From: an uncultured Collinsella sp.
GTDB lineage: Bacteria; Actinomycetota; Coriobacteriia; Coriobacteriales; Coriobacteriaceae
Assembly: GCA_902475475.1 (NCBI GenBank)
Contig: CABRZY010000085.1
Location: forward strand, 1 to 7,211
Direction of reading: 5' to 3'
DNA: 7,211 nt
Positions 6,604-7,211 of this stretch are shown piece by piece. Each line of letters opens with the position of its first letter. The first letter of the stretch is position 1. The notes below the pieces were generated by a model. That model was not told the origin of the DNA. It saw nothing but the letters and a program-made list of their open reading frames with translations, and ran no database searches. The position numbers and the translations under genes are program-made.

Positions 6604-7211
6604 TTACTTCTTCTTTTTGCTTGGCATCGAGACTTTGATGCCTTGGGCGGACTTGGTCACGCGAGAGCGCTTGGCTCCGGTACCCATCTTTTTCTTGGGC
6701 TGGGCCTGAGCCACGCCCTCGAGTGCGCGGGCCTCGGCCTCGCGAGCGGTGCGATCTTCGCGGCGCTGCGCCATGTCGGCGGCGACGCGCTTGGCAAAAC
6801 GCTCGGCCGTCGAACCCGTCGAGCTCACCTTGCCGCCACCGCGACCCAGGTGGACGCGCACACCGCGGCCAAAACCAGTTGCGGCATGACGACGACGCGG
6901 CTTGAGCGAATCCATCATCGTGGCGAGCTTAAAGAACACCGAGCAGGTAAAGACCACGATGACAGCCAAGATAACCATCTGGCCCATCGACAGGTTGGCG
7001 ATGGACAGCAGCCCCGGGAACCCGATAACGCCCGTCAAAATACCGGCGACGACAAACACGAAAAGCACCACACGTAAGGGCGTGAGAGGCTGCGAGATGC
7101 GCCAGATCAGGCTGACGCTCGCCGCGCACGACGTAAGCAGACACATCGTAGACAGCGTGAGCTGGCTAAAGCCAAACACGCGCGCCACAAAGATATCGAG
7201 CGCCGCAGCCA
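6604..7211 (-). CDS. Membrane protein C-terminus with lysine-rich tail, possibly the end of a P-type cation ATPase; cut by window edge
   Basis: The frame is open to the window end, and GTG at 7188 is not a credible start because in-frame residues (AALDIF) continue upstream and no ribosome site is seen. Numbering from that GTG, there are three membrane helices: about 10-29, 38-58 and 68-88. The loop WRISQPLTPLRVVLF (29-43) and the three-helix layout recall the C-terminal transport helices of bacterial P-type cation ATPases, but the catalytic DKTGT domain is outside the window, so this is only a suggestion. After the last helix comes a ~100-residue cytoplasmic tail (94-194), rich in Arg, Lys and Ala, ending SKKKK. 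Such a tail is unusual for these pumps. The stop at 6604 lies 103 nt before the zinc-ribbon gene's start. Confidence 0.75.
   Translation of the reverse strand, partial: AAALDIFVARVFGFSQLTLSTMCLLTSCAASVSLIWRISQPLTPLRVVLFVFVVAGILTGVIGFPGLLSIANLSMGQMVILAVIVVFTCSVFFKLATMMDSLKPRRRHAATGFGRGVRVHLGRGGGKVSSTGSTAERFAKRVAADMAQRREDRTAREAEARALEGVAQAQPKKKMGTGAKRSRVTKSAQGIKVSMPSKKKK

Noticed and set aside
1..7211. Mobile elements, CRISPR arrays, tRNAs, rRNAs, defence genes
   Set aside because: No transposase or integrase motif, regularly spaced repeats, cloverleaf-like sequence or rRNA-like stretch was seen; the region reads as ordinary chromosomal core plus two uncharacterised membrane proteins.

Overview
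This is a GC-rich bacterial segment in which every supported gene lies on the minus strand, so the biology reads from right to left. The strongest landmark is a complete mreB-mreC-mreD cluster followed by the start of a class B penicillin-binding protein (PBP2/MrdA). This is the classic rod-shape (elongasome) locus. The base composition, the actinobacterial flavour of the proteins, the frequent TTG starts and the neighbours suggest a Coriobacteriia member, perhaps Collinsella or a relative. That assignment is inference from recalled gene content, not from a search.

Layout in transcription order: (1) 7211-6604, the 3' end of a membrane protein with three membrane helices and a long lysine-rich tail, possibly the C-terminus of a P-type cation ATPase. 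(2) 6603-6501, a short gap with two mutually exclusive inverted repeats. (3) 6500-5359, a membrane-anchored double zinc-ribbon protein whose reading frame is broken near 6210-6216. (4) 5358-5252, a gap with a good extended -10 promoter candidate. (5) 5251-4709, a cytoplasmic cyclophilin-type peptidyl-prolyl isomerase. (6) 4697-3393, a TPR protein with one membrane anchor and a small external domain. (7) 3392-3278, a gap with a strong hairpin that forms best in the minus-strand transcript. (8) 3277-2234 mreB, 2212-1214 mreC, 1194-628 mreD, and 614 to the window edge mrdA. Gaps inside the last block are 21, 19 and 13 nt, and the cyclophilin-TPR gap is 11 nt. Two tight transcription units are therefore likely: ppi-TPR, and mreBCD-mrdA. 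No intergenic stretch exceeds 120 nt.

MreB, MreC, MreD and PBP2 together guide side-wall peptidoglycan synthesis: MreB as cytoplasmic filament, MreC as periplasmic scaffold, MreD as membrane partner, and PBP2 as transpeptidase. The cyclophilin and TPR protein upstream may be folding or assembly helpers, but only their position suggests this.

I found no mobile element, CRISPR array, tRNA or rRNA, and no clear undescribed multi-gene system. The most notable points are the zinc-ribbon frameshift, which falls on a G_GGC_CCT heptamer in the direction a -1 slip would need; the strand-specific hairpin before mreB; the two competing hairpins before the zinc-ribbon gene; TTG starts on three of the genes; and a second N-terminal membrane helix on PBP2.
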